Part shown: positions 42,013 to 43,109 of the stretch, in pieces
How the letters are laid out: each line of letters starts with the position of its first letter
Position numbering within the stretch: position 1 is the first letter of the stretch
From: an uncultured Pseudomonadota bacterium
GTDB lineage: Bacteria > Myxococcota_A > Polyangia > Nannocystales > Nannocystaceae
Direction: 5' to 3'
Assembly: GCA_913061055.1 (NCBI GenBank)
Contig: CAJXVA010000018.1
Location: forward strand, 1 to 43,109
Length of the DNA: 43,109 nt
Made by a program: the position numbers and the translations under genes
The notes under the pieces: model-generated
Databases searched by the model: none
What the model saw: the letters and a program-made list of their open reading frames with translations, nothing else
What the model was told of the DNA's origin: nothing

Positions 42013-43060
42013 ATGACGGGCATGGGGTGGACACGGTTTGCGTTGTCGTCGTTGGCATCGATGCAACTGTTGGCATTGGGCTGCGCCGGAAGTGATTCCG
42101 GGGCCAGTGGAGCGACGTTCGGCGGAGGAGAAACGCAGGGGACCTCGACCGGCGGACCTCCCGTAGGGATCAGCGACACCGAGGTCACCACCGGGGTGAC
42201 CGCTTCGGGCGGACAAGAGTCGGGCTCGTCGACCTCGGGTACCGTGGACGAGAGCACCACCGGGACCAACGGCGACACAGACACAGACGCAGACACAGAC
42301 ACAGAGGGCGAGACCGGAACCACGGGCTGCGGCGATGTCGACCCACCGGACGAGGACAACACCGACGAGAACTGCGACGGCCTCGACGGCGTGCTCGATC
42401 ACTCGGTCTTCGTGGCGACCCCGGTCAACGGTGGAAGCGACCTCAACGACGGCCTGACACCCGATACGCCGGTGTCCACGCTTGGCCAAGCGATCTCCGT
42501 GGCGATGAGCTGCGACACGCCGTGCGACGTCCTGATCAGCACTGGCATCTACAACGAGACCGTGACCGCGATGAGCGGTGTCTCCATGTTCGGGGGCTAC
42601 GATCCTGGAAGTTGGGACCGCGACATCGTGGCCAACACCGTCACCATTCGCGGCACCGAAGCCCGCACCCTGATCGCCGAAGACCTCGACGCACGGGTTG
42701 AGGTCGACGGCGTCACGATCGAGGCGATCGACTTCGCGGATCAAGGGCAGAGCACCTACGCGGTCTGGGTGGAGGGAGTTCAAGATGACCTGTTCGAGCT
42801 CGACTTCGTCCGCGTGATCGCGGGCAACGGCGGCACCGGCGTCGACGGCACCAACGGGGACACCGGGGCCTCGGGCCTCACCGGCGGCAACGCGTCGGGC
42901 ATCACGGGCGGGTCGAGCGGGGCCTCGAGCTGCGGCGCGATCGGCGGCTTCGGCGGCAGCGCGTTCGATTGCGGCAACACCGCGCCAGGCGACGGTTCCG
43001 CGGGCGGAGACCCCCTCGATGGTGGCGGTGGGGGCAACCAGGGAACGAACACCTGCGGCG
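42013..43060 (+). CDS. Lipoprotein with Asp-rich MopE-like motif and DUF1565/beta-helix domain, cut by contig end
   Basis: This frame runs from ATG 42013 to the adapter at 43061 without a stop, so only the first 349 residues are seen. It has lipobox ALGC (Cys24) and a Gly/Thr/Ser linker including a DTDTDADTDTEG run encoded by imperfect ACAGAC hexamers (42275-42306). A DPPDEDNTDENCDGLDG motif follows, like the MopE-type metal-binding motif. It then has a DUF1565-type opening (FVATPVNGGSDLNDGLTPDTPVSTLGQAI), which usually starts a right-handed beta-helix, and a Gly-rich collagen-like stretch (GTGVDGTNGDTGASGLTGG). Related proteins are surface-anchored; function unknown. Residues read beyond 43060 come from adapter sequence. 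Confidence 0.85.
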
Positions 43061-43109
43061 CTGTCTCTTATACACATCTCCGAGCCCACGAGACCTCTCT
43101 ACATCTCGT
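43061..43109. other. Illumina Nextera adapter at contig end (artefact)
   Basis: CTGTCTCTTATACACATCT (43061-43079) is the Tn5 mosaic end in reverse complement. It is followed by the Nextera read-2 adapter ending CCCACGAGAC (43085-43094), an 8-base index CTCTCTAC (43095-43102; matches i7 index N707 as I remember it) and the start of the P7 sequence (ATCTCGT). This is read-through sequence left in the assembly, not genomic DNA. Confidence 0.98.

Noticed and set aside
42268-42310. Tandem ACAGAC-like hexamers as a minisatellite or phase-variable tract
   Set aside because: They encode the in-frame DTDTDADTDTEG linker common in these lipoproteins and are imperfect; a hexamer change would not shift the frame.
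41959-43089. Minus-strand frame starting MGSEMCIRDS
   Set aside because: The start is translated adapter sequence and the rest is antisense to the lipoprotein at 42013.
1-43109. CRISPR array, tRNA, rRNA, prophage or complete insertion sequence
   Set aside because: Reading both strands I saw no regularly spaced direct repeats, no tRNA-like cloverleaf, and no transposase, integrase or phage structural gene.

Overview
The window is high-GC bacterial DNA that reads like a predatory myxobacterium of the Nannocystis/Plesiocystis/Enhygromyxa type (Myxococcota). This is inferred from gene content: at least 14 of about 40 genes encode predicted lipoproteins, most with Thr/Ser/Gly/Asp-rich linkers after the lipobox. 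There is also a Ser/Thr kinase with TPRs, two secreted proteins with MYXO-CTERM-like tails, a PSD1 (DUF1587/1595/1592/1588/1585) plus DUF1552 pair, an IgGFc-binding-type lipoprotein and several VWA lipoproteins. No rRNA, tRNA, CRISPR array, prophage or intact insertion sequence is visible. The window is the end of a draft contig: its last 49 bases are an Illumina Nextera adapter, not genome.

Layout. 1-1399: the tail of an unknown gene overlapping a lipoprotein with a degenerate VWA fold. 1400-5697 (minus strand): LuxR-type regulator, TPR Ser/Thr kinase and AI-2E-family permease. 5748-6439: SnoaL-like protein and small membrane protein. 6436-6635: copy A of a 200-bp repeat with terminal inverted repeats. 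6632-8412: ferritin-like protein and an ArsR/AHSA1 stress-type locus with a divergent second AHSA1 gene. 8434-9938: trypsin-like protease and a small lipoprotein. 9945-12509 (minus): two unknown genes, one DUF2378-like, and the RNA helicase DbpA. 12628-18487: a tightly overlapped RND efflux operon ending in a thioredoxin lipoprotein. 18651-19768: H-NOX gas sensor and STAS-like protein. 19931-23010: PSD1/DUF1552 pair. 23074-28304: a Cys-repeat lipoprotein, MlaC, a DJ-1/PfpI protein, a secreted metalloprotease-like protein and a Cys-rich lipoprotein. 28321-31566 (minus): tandem paralogous lipoproteins. 31744-37686: class 3 lipase, VWA lipoprotein, a phospholipase D/PHP fusion lipoprotein and a metalloprotease-like lipoprotein. 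37707-41946: small proteins, IgGFc-binding-type lipoprotein, repeat copy B and a VWA lipoprotein. 42013-43060: a beta-helix-type lipoprotein cut by the contig end.

The genes do not form one obvious pathway. Much of the window serves the cell envelope and secreted functions. The most distinctive signals are the 200-bp CTAG-ended repeat family whose ends supply stop codons of three flanking genes, a recurrent -10-like hexamer only 6-10 nt before many start codons (suggesting leaderless mRNAs), the two-headed PLD/PHP lipoprotein, and the H-NOX/STAS-like pair. No gap between genes exceeds about 235 bases, and the largest (40687-40920) is mostly repeat copy B.
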